The notes under the pieces: generated by a model | What the model saw: only the letters and a program-made list of their open reading frames with translations | What the model was told of the DNA's origin: nothing | The model's database searches: none | Shown here: one piece after another, positions 42,945 through 53,489 of the stretch | Position numbering within the stretch: the stretch's first letter is position 1 | Layout of the letters: each line of letters opens with the position of its first letter | NCBI GenBank assembly: GCA_034231615.1 | Contig: CM067306.1 | Span: 33,934,019-33,998,018, forward strand | Origin: Meghimatium bilineatum | Lineage: Eukaryota; Mollusca; Gastropoda; Stylommatophora; Philomycidae | Direction: 5' to 3' | DNA length: 64,000 bases | Translations under genes and position numbers: made by a program

Positions 42945-44575
42945 AAGAAACATGGATAATAAAAAAACAAGCAACTAGAAGACATAGTTCATGACTTTGA
43001 GATGTGGATATATAGAAGAATATGGATAACATCATAGAGGGAGAAGAAAATAAATATATTCCGACAACACTGTTTGTTTAAAATAGAACTATTAAAATAA
43101 TTACTGATATTTATTTTTCAAAATCATCACCGTCTTCAAATAAAATAGCATGACATCTGTCTGAAGACCTTACTTGAAGGTAGAGTTGAGGGGAGGCGAG
43201 CAAGAGGTAGGCAGAAATTAAATTGGGAGGACAGCGTCATGAGATGGACAGGATAATTTCTATCATAGTGCACGACCACGGCAATAAACATATTTTTTTT
43301 TTGCGTTTGCTCCATTGTAATCAGCACGGTTATCCGTGCGATTTCCGCCGGGAGATCAATGGCGAAATTGTGCCACTTTTATGACCCTTGTAGGCCTAGC
43401 TCATTCAATTTCGGCATGACTTGACAGTTCGGGTGTGCTTTCTTAGCCTGTGACAGCCTCTTTATCTGTCGCCAGGCTCGCGGGTGTGTAGTGACTCTTC
43501 GCCAAGAAGTTTGTTGTTCACGTCTATCTCGCACGAGGTGTTCCACTGTCTATGAACTTGCCTCGTGTAATTGGACGTACTGTGCCTGTGTCCATCGGGT
43601 ACTGAACCATTTCTCATCCGCAAGCCTGGTTCCGTAAGAGGAAGAACTCAACAGAAGAGCAGGACCCTGGCTCTTTCGCCTTCTTAGCGGAGGTGTCGTT
43701 CACCGACATCGTGAATCCCTCGCCCAAGTTCGAATCTCACACCACACGTTTAGGAGCAAGGCGTTCTCGAGCTGAGCGACCTTGTCCCAATAGCGCCTGA
43801 GCCCATTGGGTACGAAACCCTTTCTCTTTGCAAGTGTACTTTCGGTATAGGAAATCTTGACAGTAGAGTTGGGCCAGGACTGCCATCGTTGTCCCTTTTT
43901 TGCATGAGCTCATAAGATACGGAACCATTTCTCTTCGCGGGCATGTTTCCGTTATAGGAAGGCTCGACATTAGAGTTAGGCCAGGTCTTCTTGCTTTGCC
44001 AGATGCCCGTGATTGTGTCTGGGTCTCTACCTATAAGGAGCACAGGTAACTAGAAGCACGTCTCGAGCTAACAGAGCTTGTAGTTCCCATTTCCATTTCA
44101 CTTTCTATTTGCAGTTGGCGCTACCCTCTAGCGCTGTTCTGTCCTTTCATTGTACTCAGTTTGAAAACTATTCGTCTCTCGCTATGCATCTACCTTTTTT
44201 GTGTCTTTTACATTGGACGCCCCTCCAATGTTCGGACTGGACTGACTAGCGTCACTGTATGTCGACAGTTCGCTGCATGTGTTGGTGCTGATGGCGTCGG
44301 ATATATTGTCTGTCTCTTATGCAGACAAATCTCTTTCCATCTGCTACCTCGACATTCTCGGACACGATCCCCAAATGATTTAGCCACAATCAGCAAGAGT
44401 CGCTGTATTTCTGTTTCCAGGGTGCACCGCGAGGAGGTACATTTGGGATCTTGGTTATCTGCTAACCCTGGGTCCGCCGAGAGCATTGCGTTCCCTTTGC
44501 ACTCCTCAATAAAAATATGATATGGAGATCAGTTACAGCTTAATTTTGATGAGCAGACAGCACTTGATGATGATG
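42945..44575 (+). pseudogene. LINE RT relic split by family L copy C
   Basis: The left part (42945-43281) carries DFEMWIYRRIWIT-like sequence (RT tail; the 59.9-kb copy has FEMWVYRRIGRT) and GVERRARGR-like sequence from the basic tail. The right part (44519-44575) carries GGAGATCAGTTACAGC and CAGCACTTGATGATGATG, the 3' end of the same LINE as at 60.2 kb, where GATGATGATG closes the element. Between them sits family L copy C. Frameshifts abound. Confidence 0.75.
43294..44506 (-). mobile_element. Family L element, copy C, inside a LINE
   Basis: 1213 bp. Flanks CAATAAACATAT (43282-43293) and CAATAAAAATAT (44507-44518) form a 12-bp duplication with one mismatch. The minus-strand 5' end GGAGTGCAAAGGGAACGC matches copies A and B. 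The 3' tail is a plain A run in place of (CAAA)n. It is more diverged than A and B and has lost one internal 107-bp segment, which explains most of its shorter length. It must be younger than the LINE it interrupts. Confidence 0.85.
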
Positions 44576-44744
44576 TATATATATTGACAATACTACTTGA
44601 AAAGCACAAATAAAATGGTATCAGCCAAGATGAATGACGCAGCCAGCAGAACATAACACCTGATATCAGATATCTTAATGTGATCTATGTCAATGATCTG
44701 TAAATCTAAAATGATCTGCGTCCGCTCAATGTTGTTTTGTCTTC

Positions 44745-45010
44745 TGAAAATCATCATCAATAAGTCTCTGCAAAGAAGGCTGGCTGCAACAGACCTCAAG
44801 CATTCCCTGTCTCTTGTCTTGGTGGTACACTCTGCTATACTGTAAACTGTCCATCTCGTGAAATTACTCTCCCACTTGTATCTCTGTCTACTTCTTGCTC
44901 GCCTCCCCTCGACTTTTCCCTCAAGTAAGATCTTCAACAAAATAATGATGTGTAAAATGAGGTGTCCAAAATATTTTATTTCATCTTTATTTCTTTCAAT
45001 AATTCTTTCT
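44745..45010 (-). pseudogene. LINE RT, C-terminal relic, opposite strand
   Basis: The minus frame gives KILLEGKVEGRRARSRQRYK, WESNFTRWTVYSIAECTTKT and RDRECLRSVAASLLC. These are the counterparts of LEGKVKGKRARGRQRYKWES and the following residues at 60.1 kb. It is tail-to-tail with the LINE at 42.9-44.6 kb. The RT thumb motif region IKYFGH is decayed. Confidence 0.82.
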
Positions 45011-45147
45011 TCATACGGAGTGTTGTTATGACTAGCACAAGTCGGAAGAGAAGGAGCTACTCTCTCTGAAAATGCACAGAGTGCAACGTTCTCCCAGTAA
45101 GAGAAAATTCATTCCCCTTATAACTCTTGTGATAACATTGATTATTT

Positions 45148-45315
45148 TCTACTCTGTGTTGCCTTATTTTCGACTCTGTGTTGCCATATTTTCGACTCTG
45201 TGTTGCCATATTTTCGACTCTGTGTAGCCATATTTTCGACTCTGTGTTGCCATATTTTCGACTCTGTGTTGCCATATTTTCGACTCTGTGTTGCCATATT
45301 GTCGACTCTGTGTTT
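45148..45315. repeat. Minisatellite, 22-bp unit, about 7.5 copies
   Basis: Unit GACTCTGTGTTGCCATATTT TC. Near-identical copies. Confidence 0.96.
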
Positions 45316-45439
45316 CCAGCACCCTCAAGAAATACGTCACAGTTTATATATAACTCTTGTAATGAGTATTTTGGAATCTGTGTTACGAGGGCCCGAAAGA
45401 ATAACAATTCTCTGACCCTCTATGATATGTTGTAAGATG

Positions 45440-45640
45440 CGACCAAGAAGGTTGAGGGAGATAGGGGTGTCTGTTGACTGTCCCGTCTCATACAGGGTCA
45501 AGGTAATCGAGACGTCATGCTGTTGTCGTATGTATTCTGCATACAGCTGTAAAACATTAATGGAAGCGTTCCGTCCTCTGGACTACATACTGCTAATCTG
45601 TCAGAGTTTGAGAATGAGAAAGAAGGACTTATCACCAAAG
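45440..45640 (+). mobile_element. SINE-A copy, head missing
   Basis: GACTGTCCCGTCTCATACAG, GTCAAGGTAATCGAGACGTC, ATGCTGTTGTCGTATGT, CTGTAAAACATTAATGG, TCTGGACTACATACTGCTAA, CAGAGTTTGAGAATGAGAAA. Short form without the 40-bp insert. Confidence 0.75.
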
Positions 45641-46037
45641 TCAAGTTCATATTTCATATTAATACTGAATTCATGATTTCTTCCAATTCGTTCAATCTGA
45701 CTAACGTTTCATAATTTTCTGAACTTGCTTTTTTGGCATTCATTCATTATATTGTTTCCTTATATCCATATATTGCAAAGAGATTAACAAACAGATGGAC
45801 ACACAGTATAATGGACACAATGATGGACACAACCTGTGTCTATAAAATACGCCAATAATTTTTGCCATTTGTAAATACCCCCCTCCCCCATTGTCAACCA
45901 CTGTCAAGAAGTATGGGACCCTCCTACTTCTTATGAAACCATCCCCTTACAAAGTTATTACTAGCAGAAGAAATACTAAATAGTAGGTTCTTACACACAA
46001 TTTATACACATCTTTTTACATTCAAACATTTTAATTA
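45641..46037. other. No gene or repeat recognised
   Basis: AT-rich, with ATGGACACA repeated three times near 45795-45830. Confidence 0.45.
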
Positions 46038-46205
46038 CTGTATTCGTCTTCTTCAGCGTTCATTCTCAAACTCCTGCTGGATCTCTCTTGTAGCAAGACA
46101 ATGGTCCTACCAGATTTCCAGAAGAATGTAGTCCAGAGAATGGAAATGCGTTGTGTCGTCGTTATTTTTTGCGACAATGGCCCGACACATCCGTATTCGG
46201 CGGAT
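46038..46205 (-). mobile_element. SINE-B copy, 3' two thirds
   Basis: On the minus strand: ATACGGATGTGTCGGGCCAT, GACACAACGCATTTCCATTC, TCTGGACTACATTCTTCTGG, AAATCTGGTAGGACCATTGT, AGAGATCCAGCAGGAGTTTG, AGAATGAACGCTGAAGAAGA. Well preserved; it links SINE-B's upstream part to SINE-A's. Confidence 0.85.
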
Positions 46206-46265
46206 AATTGATGTATGAAAAACACTATTGTTGACGTCAACGTTTGTAAAATCTCTTCTTCTCTT

Positions 46266-46282
46266 CCCCCCCCCCCCCCCAT
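46266..46282. repeat. Poly-C run
   Basis: 17 consecutive C. Similar C or G runs lie at 9.5, 17.9, 21.75 and 24.3 kb. Confidence 0.95.
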
Positions 46283-46384
46283 AACTAATTGTGGAACTAA
46301 TTTTTGGATGTTTTTTTTTTTGTGGGCACAAACCAAGGTCGAAGTGAGGACCGAAGAATCGTTGAATGATGTTGTGACTGGATC

Positions 46385-46710
46385 TAAATTGTGTCAGAAC
46401 ATCTTACACAATAATTAGTGATGTCACTCCGAACATCTTACAGAATGATTAGTGATGTCTTTTGTCGAATAATGCTGACGCACATGACGTGATGTCTTTT
46501 GTCGAACAATGCTGACGCACATGACGTGATGTCTTTTGTCGAACAATGCTGACGCACATGACGTGATGTCTTTTGTCGAACAATGCTGACGCACATGACG
46601 TAATGTCTTTTGTCGAACAATGCTGACGCAGATGACGTGATGTCTTAAGTCGAACAATGCTGACGCACATGACGTGATGTCTTTTGTCGAACAATGCTGA
46701 CGCACATGAC
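46385..46710. repeat. Minisatellite, 37-bp unit, 7 copies, plus 38-bp leader pair
   Basis: From 46453: GATGTCTTTTGTCGAACAAT, then GCTGACGCACATGACGT. Two copies of a related GAACATCTTACANAATNATT, AGTGATGTC segment precede it and are probably the older edge. Minus-strand frames are open through the array only. Confidence 0.95.
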
Positions 46711-46759
46711 ATACTGTAACTTTCTTAATGTTGTGATTCTTGTCAAATATATCGTCCAC

Positions 46760-47324
46760 TTTTTTCCTGGATACTGTCTTTCACCTGTCTCATTTTAATA
46801 CCTTTCTGAAATTGTACGCCTTGTTGTAGAAGCTTCCTCTACTGTGTGACATAATTTAGCTAACTTTCTAATCAACTTTCCAATGAGGTGTTGAAAGGTT
46901 GTGGAGCGCCTAAGATAAATCGATTCATGAATCAATCATTCATTGATCAAATTGCGCAATGTCTGTCGTTGTGTTAAAGAATAGAGAGATTAATACCGGA
47001 CAATGTCAGGACAAATTGAAGATTATCGTAATCTACAACAACTGAAGCTAGATATCTGGTTTGATTTTTGGCGGTTACATCATGTACAATTGGACATGGT
47101 TAATTTGGGATTCTGGGAAATGAAAATGATATAAATTTGGAGAAAACCTTATATTATCTGTGTATTGTTATACTTTGATTTCTTCAATGAGTTCAGTAAA
47201 TGGAATGTGGAAAATTTGATTTTATTAGTGATTTCAGCATTTTTTCTAATTTATGTTTTTTAAGGTGTGCATGAACTGCGAAAATAATGAGGCCTCATCC
47301 AATTGTATGCAACTAAATATCTAA
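46760..47324. other. No gene or repeat recognised
   Basis: AT-rich sequence between two arrays. Confidence 0.45.
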
Positions 47325-47585
47325 TTTTGATTTCTAACTTCGCATATTTTCTTTGCAAACTGCATTTTCTTTACATCTAACTTTTTATATTTGTTTTGCA
47401 AACTGCCTTTTCTTAACATCTAACTACACATACTGTAGTTTCATTGCAAATTGCCTTTTCTTGAAATCTAACTTTGCATATATTCATTGCATGCTGCCTT
47501 TTCTTGACATCTAACTACACATACTGTAGTTTCATTGCAAATTGCCTTTTCTTAACACCTAACTACACATAGTTTCTTTGCATTC
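47325..47585. repeat. Degenerate tandem repeat, about 47-bp unit
   Basis: About five copies of ACATCTAACTACACATACTG, TAGTTTCATTGCAAATTGCC, TTTTCTT with many changes. Confidence 0.85.
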
Positions 47586-47644
47586 TCTTAAATTCTCTTA
47601 TTTAATTTTGCCTATATCTAATGAATTCTCTTTTATTTTTACTT

Positions 47645-47700
47645 TAGGACCCGCGATCGAATCAGCGGACTCTTGAGTACAAGGTCTACTTCACCAACAA
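47645..47700 (-). mobile_element. tRNA-like SINE head, short
   Basis: On the minus strand GTTGGTGAAGTAGACCTTGT (A-box side), ACTCAAGAGTCCGC, then GATTCGATCGCGGGTCC (B-box side). Spacing fits a tRNA core. The rest is not recognisable. Confidence 0.4.
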
Positions 47701-49284
47701 TTCCTAATGTGTTGAAAGAGAACATCCTACTTAGAGGCGAGTCAGCGTGTATGTGACAACATGTCCCACAATTTTGTACGCAAATAATCAACAACCAATC
47801 AAATTATAACCTGTAACTATTGTTATGTCATATTTTGTACACTTGTTTGTCAATGTTTACCTCAATCATTTTCAAATACCACATTCTTCCCTTCCCAGAA
47901 CGTAATCATCTTTATGGGTGCTCTGGACTTTTCGCGATTCTTGGAGAGTCGACAAGCCACATCCACGGGCGTGTTTAAACAATTTGACATATCTCTTATC
48001 CACCGTCGTCTTTAGCAACCATTGCCGCTTCTACAAGTAACTTCTTTTTCTGCGATCAATTGTTAAACATCCAGTTCAATATTGGTCATTTTGGAACAGT
48101 TTGTTTTTCGTCATCTTGGGTTCCTGATACTACACAACAATTGCTGACGCATCTATTCTATTAATACACAATAATTAATGACACATATTTTCTGCTACAC
48201 AACACTAGATGACGTATCTATGCTAGTACAGAACGACGGAGATAAATGGTTAAACATTCAGTCCAATATTGGTCGTGGACAGAGGTCATCTTGAGTTTCC
48301 TACAGCTTATTTTAAAGAGAAACTCATGTAGGCACGATTAACCTTCTACACGGGCATAAATGATTATGGTTTGTGCGTCGTAGTCGACGATAACCATACA
48401 GCTCAATAGGGATGATGATGAAGATGATGTTTGGTGAAATCCAGGTATGCCCCGCTGAGATTAATGAGGTCAATCCGTGCCTAGAATTTTCTACAGCACT
48501 CTGGTATGTATGGGGGAGGGGGGAGAGTCTGTAGGACATTGAACCTCTCTTGAGTTTCTTCCAGTACAATTTTTTTGCTGTGCAGCATGGTGTCTGATGT
48601 TCTCTACAGCTGCTACACCACTCTTGATTATGCGACGCCAGTGGTATCTATCTTGTGCACGAATGTGTGTGGAAGTTCAAGAAGGTCAATATAACGTGTG
48701 ATTAATAACATCAGAACCCATAGTTTTATTGTATGAAAAGTTTTGGAGATGGGAAGATTAGATAGAAATATTGACAAAAATTAGTTTTCACCACCAGAGA
48801 AAATAACATCAAGGCAAGTCTTCATTGACAGTATCGTCTTTGGATACCAAAAATAACTTGGCTTGGATTATGATGCGAATAGAAAATAAAATACACAATA
48901 TTGAAGCCAAAAAATACAAACGTAAAACTAATTCTTTTCCTGGCTTGTAATCTCTAGCTTGTTTTTTTTAATTTTCACCTTCAAGCCAAACTGGCAACCT
49001 CCTTTCATTTGCGGGTTTTTTTGTTTTTTTTATAAATCATCGCTGAAGCAGTTTTGTATACAGGTATAATATGTCCACTACGTGGCGGAGATTGGTATCC
49101 TGAATTCTTTCAAGGATCTATTGTCTTCTGTGGCGGAGATATACAGAGCACATTTCGAAATGCCAAGTTACCCAAGTTCAAAACTCACTTCAGACAAGTT
49201 GTGCATCTGCATTTTTCAGAAATAAAGGGTAACATGCTGAACTTATTTATTTGTCAAAATGATAGATTGATCATTGCATCCTGA
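47701..49284. other. No gene recognised; one diverged direct repeat
   Basis: GTTAAACATCCAGTTCAATATTGG-like sequence occurs at about 48062 and 48249 with GTCATCTTG(A/G)GTT after it, a diverged repeat of about 180 bp. A GATGATGATGAAGATGATG patch lies at 48412-48432. The plus frame 49054-49284 has no recognisable motif. Confidence 0.5.
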
Positions 49285-50110
49285 AAAAGATATGCTATGT
49301 TATATACATTCATCCATAAATAGAATATGCTATGTTATATCCAGTCATCCATAAATAGAATATGCTAGGTTATATCCATTCATCCATAAATAGAATATGC
49401 TATGTTATATCCAGTCATCCATAAATAGAATATGCTAGATTATATCCATTCATCCATAAATAGAATATGCTATGTTATATCCAGTCATCCATAAATAGAA
49501 TATGCTATGTTATATCCAGTCATCCATAAATAGAATATGCTAGGTTATATCCATTCATCCATAAATAGAATATGCTATGTTATATCCATTCATCCATAAA
49601 TAGAATATGCTATGTTATATCCAGTCATCCATAAATAGAATATGCTATGTTATATCCATTCATCCATAAATAGAATGTGCTATGTTATATCCATTAATCC
49701 ACAAATAGAATATGTTATCAGTTGATGTTATATCCATCCAACGCCCGTGAGTTGACGAGCCCCGAAAGGGGAGCAAAGAATAGCAACACTGTTTACCTTC
49801 CACATGTCGTAAAAGGCGACTAAGGAGGTTATGGGATGGAGTTGGCTGTCACATCCCATATAGGGTCAGTGACACAAAGCCATGCTGAAGTCGATGTGTC
49901 AGGCCGAAAAGCGCAGATATCGCAGCAATGCTATAAACCATGACGCAACGCATTCCGTTCTCCGGACTACATCCTGCTAATCTGCAGGAGTTTGAGAACG
50001 AACGCAGAAGAAGAAGAAGAATATCCATTCATCAATAAATAGAATATGCTATGTTACATCCATTAATCCATAAATAGGATATGCCATTAACTGATGTAAC
50101 ATCCATCCAC
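49285..50110. repeat. Minisatellite, 35-bp unit, about 14 copies, split by a SINE
   Basis: Unit GAATATGCTATGTTATATCC, then AGTCATCCATAAATA, runs 49285-49735 and resumes at 50021-50110 after a SINE-A insertion. Both broken ends carry a diverged GATGTTATATCCATCCA piece, so the array end itself was partly copied. Confidence 0.93.
49738..50020 (+). mobile_element. SINE-A, near full length
   Basis: Starts about CGCCCGTGAGTTGACG, then CCCCGAAAGGGG (a short perfect hairpin with a GAAA loop), AGCAAAGAATAGCAACACTG, CGTAAAAGGCGACTAAGGAG, a TCCCATATAGGGTC segment, AAGCCATGCTGAAGTCG, GCGCAGATATCGCAGCAATG, GACGCAACGCATTCCGTTCT, GGAGTTTGAGAACGAACG, and an (AGA)n tail. About 280 bp, no coding. It entered the 35-bp array. 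Confidence 0.88.
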
Positions 50111-50154
50111 TAACCCGTGCCCCGTATGGTTGCTACATTGGATGCATCAACACC

Positions 50155-50441
50155 ATCCTCCATCAATCAATGAGGATGCATCAATGAATGAGGATGCATC
50201 AATCAATGAGGATGCATCAATCAATGAGGATGCATCAATCAATGATGATGCATCAATCAATGATGATGCATTAATCAATGAGGATGCATCAATCAATGAG
50301 GATGCATCAATCAATGAGGATGCATCAATCAATGAGGATGCATCAATCAATGAGGATGCATCAATCAATGAGGATGCATCAATCAATGAGGATGCATCAA
50401 TCAATGAGGATGCATCAATCAATGAGGATGCATCAATCAAG
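50155..50441. repeat. Minisatellite, 18-bp unit, about 16 copies
   Basis: Unit GAGGATGCATCAATCAAT. As 18 is a multiple of 3, frames open on both strands (DASINE on plus, SSLIDA on minus). There is no independent sign of coding. Confidence 0.96.
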
Positions 50442-50693
50442 TCCTCCAGCGATTTCTATATTAGCGAAGTACATGAGTGTAGACACATCTTGACCTCTCT
50501 AGTCTTTGATATTGTCTACTCATGATTTTCTTTTTCCTCTTCCGTTTTTTTCCCTTAATCTACAATCTTGAATTTTGTTTTTTTGACGATGAATCATGTC
50601 AGCAAGCATGCTCAAAGCAAGCTAGTATCGGCCGTTTTGCTATTCAAAGTAGTGACTATTTTAGTTCATATGTTATCGCGAAAGTAGAATAGG

Positions 50694-51000
50694 TAGTATG
50701 GTCGGGTATGTAATAAAGTGGCATAGTCATGTAGTTAGATATGTAATGTAGCTGAGTTGTTAGATGGATGGTCTAGGCAAGTGGTTTAATGTATGACATA
50801 GGCAAGTGAGTAGATCGATGTTATATGTATAGTTTAGTGGTTAGATGGATGGTATATTCACGTGGTTTATGGATGGTGTAGACAAGTGGTTAGAAGATAT
50901 AGTTAAGTGGTTAGATAGACGATGTAGGTAGGTGGTTTTATTGATGGTGTAGTCAAGTAGTTATGTGGGTGGTGTATTCAAGTGATTGTGGATGACATAG
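50694..51000. repeat. Degenerate tandem repeat, about 28-bp unit
   Basis: Loose copies of AAGTGGTTAGATGGATGGT and TAGGCAAG. Old array. Confidence 0.75.
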
Positions 51001-51824
51001 GAAATATATACTAGGCTTCTAGAAGAATAATTGGATATTCTTGCACTGGAATGTCTTCCTGTAGGTACCAAACATTGATGCTAAACTAACCATAACTTTG
51101 AAATAACGGAAGTTATTGACAGAAATACTATAGATGCCCAGAACGTCCTGCTCACTGCTGAAGGGATCACTCCATCATCACCATCTTTGGTCTAATATAA
51201 TCACGTACACCTAGCATTGTAATCATATCAATTTTAGTGTAAGTACGTGTATTGTTAATTTTCAATATTCCGCTCATAACTTCAGTCTTAAATATTTTTA
51301 ATTTCAGAATCTCTTGTAACAAGAACTTTCTTATTCTGTTAAGATTGTAACCTATTGTTTAAAAAAAAATGTGTGAACTTGTTTATACCTAATTTATCTT
51401 TCTTGGACCGTTTTGATTCCTTACAAAGGCACTGTCGCAGAAACGTTACATGTGTTTGTTTATATTATTTATACACGCTAGTTGACGTATATTATCAGAG
51501 AATGGTCACATCATATTTGTTGTAAACACGATATGTATATTACTTGAAGACCGGCAATCTTTCCAGATCGGTGGAACACAGTGAAATTTTATTGTTGGTT
51601 ATGGGTGTGCTAAATATCCTTTGAGTTTAGTCCTTTCAACCACCAAGTAGCTTTGTATGAACTCGGAGACCGGTACTTTTTGATAAGCCTGGTGGTGGGA
51701 GAGAACAAATGTCTCGGCGGGCTGGATATGACCAGTGTGTCGTATTTTTGTCGAGCGGTTTAATATTATGCAGATAGGACATATCAATGAAATGAACTTT
51801 CGAAATGACAGAATGCTGTGATCT
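51001..51824. other. No gene; possible hairpin-motif remnant at 51421-51465
   Basis: CCTTACAAAGGCACTGTCGC, AGAAACGTTACATG looks like the weak version of the terminal-module motif. The rest is unassigned. Confidence 0.45.
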
Positions 51825-51835
51825 AGTACGGTGAT

Positions 51836-52113
51836 CGCCTGTGTGTTGCGGGGCCCGAAAGGGGAGTAAAGAATAGCAACACTGTTTACCTTCCATGCAT
51901 TTCGTACGAGGCAACTAAGGAGGTTATGGGAACGATTTGGCTGTCCCATCCCATATAGACCCAGTGACCCACAGCCATGCTGAAGTCGGATGTGTCAGGC
52001 CGAAAGACTCAGATATCGCAGCCATGCTGTAAACCATGACACAACGCATTCCGTTCTCCGGACTACATCCTGTTGATCTGCAGGAGTTTGAGAACGAACG
52101 CAGAAGAAGAAGA
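51836..52113 (+). mobile_element. SINE-A, full length with 11-bp TSD
   Basis: Flanked by AGTACGGTGAT on both sides (51825-51835 and 52114-52124). The body is 278 bp: CGCCTGTGTGTTGCGGGGCC, CGAAAGGGGAGTAAAGAATA, GCAACACTGTTTACC, GGCAACTAAGGAGGTTATGG, TGAAGTCGGATGTGTCAGGC, TCTCCGGACTACATCCTG, a CAGGAGTTTGAGAACGAACG end and a (GAA)n tail. It sets the family's ends. The TSD and simple tail show LINE-dependent retrotransposition. I do not see convincing tRNA A and B boxes. Confidence 0.93.
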
Positions 52114-52124
52114 AGTACGGTGAT

Positions 52125-52526
52125 GTCTCAAATGCTTTACCTCCGTGTGACATTATACGTTTTAACCACTTTTAAAACCTAAAAAGCTGACTCATGCAAA
52201 ACTCACACGCTGGAGTACAGTGTCTCGTGTCTGTCAAGATGTCAACAACAAAGTGATAAGGTCTGGAAGAAATCTATCTTATCAGTTCTATCAATTTCTG
52301 TACGTGTATATGTAACATGTCCGAGATAAGGGTGATTCACACAGAACTGTACACTTGATATCCTAGGTCGACTATAGACTTATAATACGATCAGTGTATA
52401 AAAACCCATCAGCGTAACGTGTATGTTCGTCAAGTCCATCATAAATGATGAGGACCTTTTTTTATTTTACATCTCCCTTCGAAAATTCAGTTAGAAAAAT
52501 GCCTATGCCTAATAGTTCGTAGATGG
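52125..52526. other. No gene or repeat recognised
   Basis: Between the SINE and the RT relics. Nothing supportable. Confidence 0.45.
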
Positions 52527-53060
52527 TTAATGATCCCTATTCGAGCTGTAAATATCATTGGGCAGTTCGGGCATGGAATGACCACTGTAGACAGATTTTC
52601 GGTCTATCCATGACTTTCTAGCTACTCTCCGCTGTTGAGCTGCTGCATTTCTCTTCTCCTCACAAGATGATGCGCTCTTTTTTATTGTAGAGCGCCATGT
52701 AGATATATTCATAACTTTTCTGAGAGAAGTTGTGTGAAAGTGATTGAGTTTCCTCACATGACGTCTGTACGCAGTCCATGTTTCACTAGCGTATAACAGC
52801 ACTGGAAGTACCACTGCTCTGTACACTTTCAGCTTAGTCTGTAGGTTAATGCCATTTCTACGCCACGGATTTGCGTACAAACTGCAGAAAGTGCTGCTTG
52901 CCTTGACAATCCTTGTATACACTTCAACGTCAACGTTGGCATCTTGTGATAACATACTACCTAGGTATGTGAATCTATTCAAAACTTGAAGTGCTCTTTA
53001 TGTTTACCTCGACACAGCTTTTGCAGGTGCTGGTTGTAACATGACTTTTAACACGGTTAT
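52527..53060 (-). pseudogene. Non-LTR RT, C-terminal relic (family 1)
   Basis: The minus frame has VMLQPAP (two stops after it), LNRFTYLGSMLS, VYTRIVKASSTFCSLYANPW, GINLQTKLKVYRAVVLPVLL, YASETWTAYRRHVRKLNHFH and LRKVMNIS, the usual order of an endonuclease-RT tail. After STIKK it switches to the ASSCEEKRNAAAQQRRVARK segment, which also stands alone at 25.3 kb. The normal thumb (usually GHVxRM) is missing, so there is a deletion or a join. 5'-truncated; open for 151 codons. Confidence 0.85.
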
Positions 53061-53074
53061 AACATGTAACATCA

Positions 53075-53484
53075 GCGACTTAGGTGGTGTTACACTAGAG
53101 AAACCAGCAAAAAATGTCCTCTAAACAACATCCTCAGTCATTCGGAGAAATGTAGATAATTCCCTAATGTTATTATATAAAGATTTTTTTCTGTACTCCG
53201 TCTGCTCCTTCATCCCTCGACTGTTACTTGCAAAATAATTTTAGAAGGCGATTCGTGTCTCGTTAATGTCCAAACAAAACAAGTTTACGTCGTTTCACCA
53301 CTGCTACAAGTTCTTCTTGATAATCTGCAAGTTTATTTATTTGCTGCCAGACAAATATATTTGTCGTGTGTTGTTTATAACAAATTCTTAACAAATGTGT
53401 GATGCACTTGTTTTCAAAAGACATAATCCTTCTTTCTGTGTTTGTATTGATTGTCCAACTTACATATCCGTATAAAACACCTCT
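53075..53484 (-). pseudogene. Non-LTR RT, C-terminal relic (family 2)
   Basis: The minus strand gives VLYGYVSWTINTNTERR, MSFENKCITHLLRICYKQHT, QQINKLADYQEELVAVVKRR and KLVLFGH before a stop, then frameshifted tail pieces. The order equals that at 37.1-37.4 kb (VVLYGCESWT, FEYKCYRRILRIS, KRRKLAWFGH). It abuts family 1 head-on in the same orientation. Confidence 0.8.
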
Positions 53485-53489
53485 AGATA

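Noticed and set aside
49054..49284. 76-codon plus frame next to the 35-bp array
   Set aside because: No recognisable motif, no splice or family evidence, length within chance.
49738..50020. Hammerhead ribozyme in the SINE-A head (GTTGACGAG before CCCCGAAAGGGG)
   Set aside because: GAAA sits in the loop of a CCCC-GGGG stem, not after a stem II, so the core geometry is wrong. Other SINE-A copies do not keep the motif.
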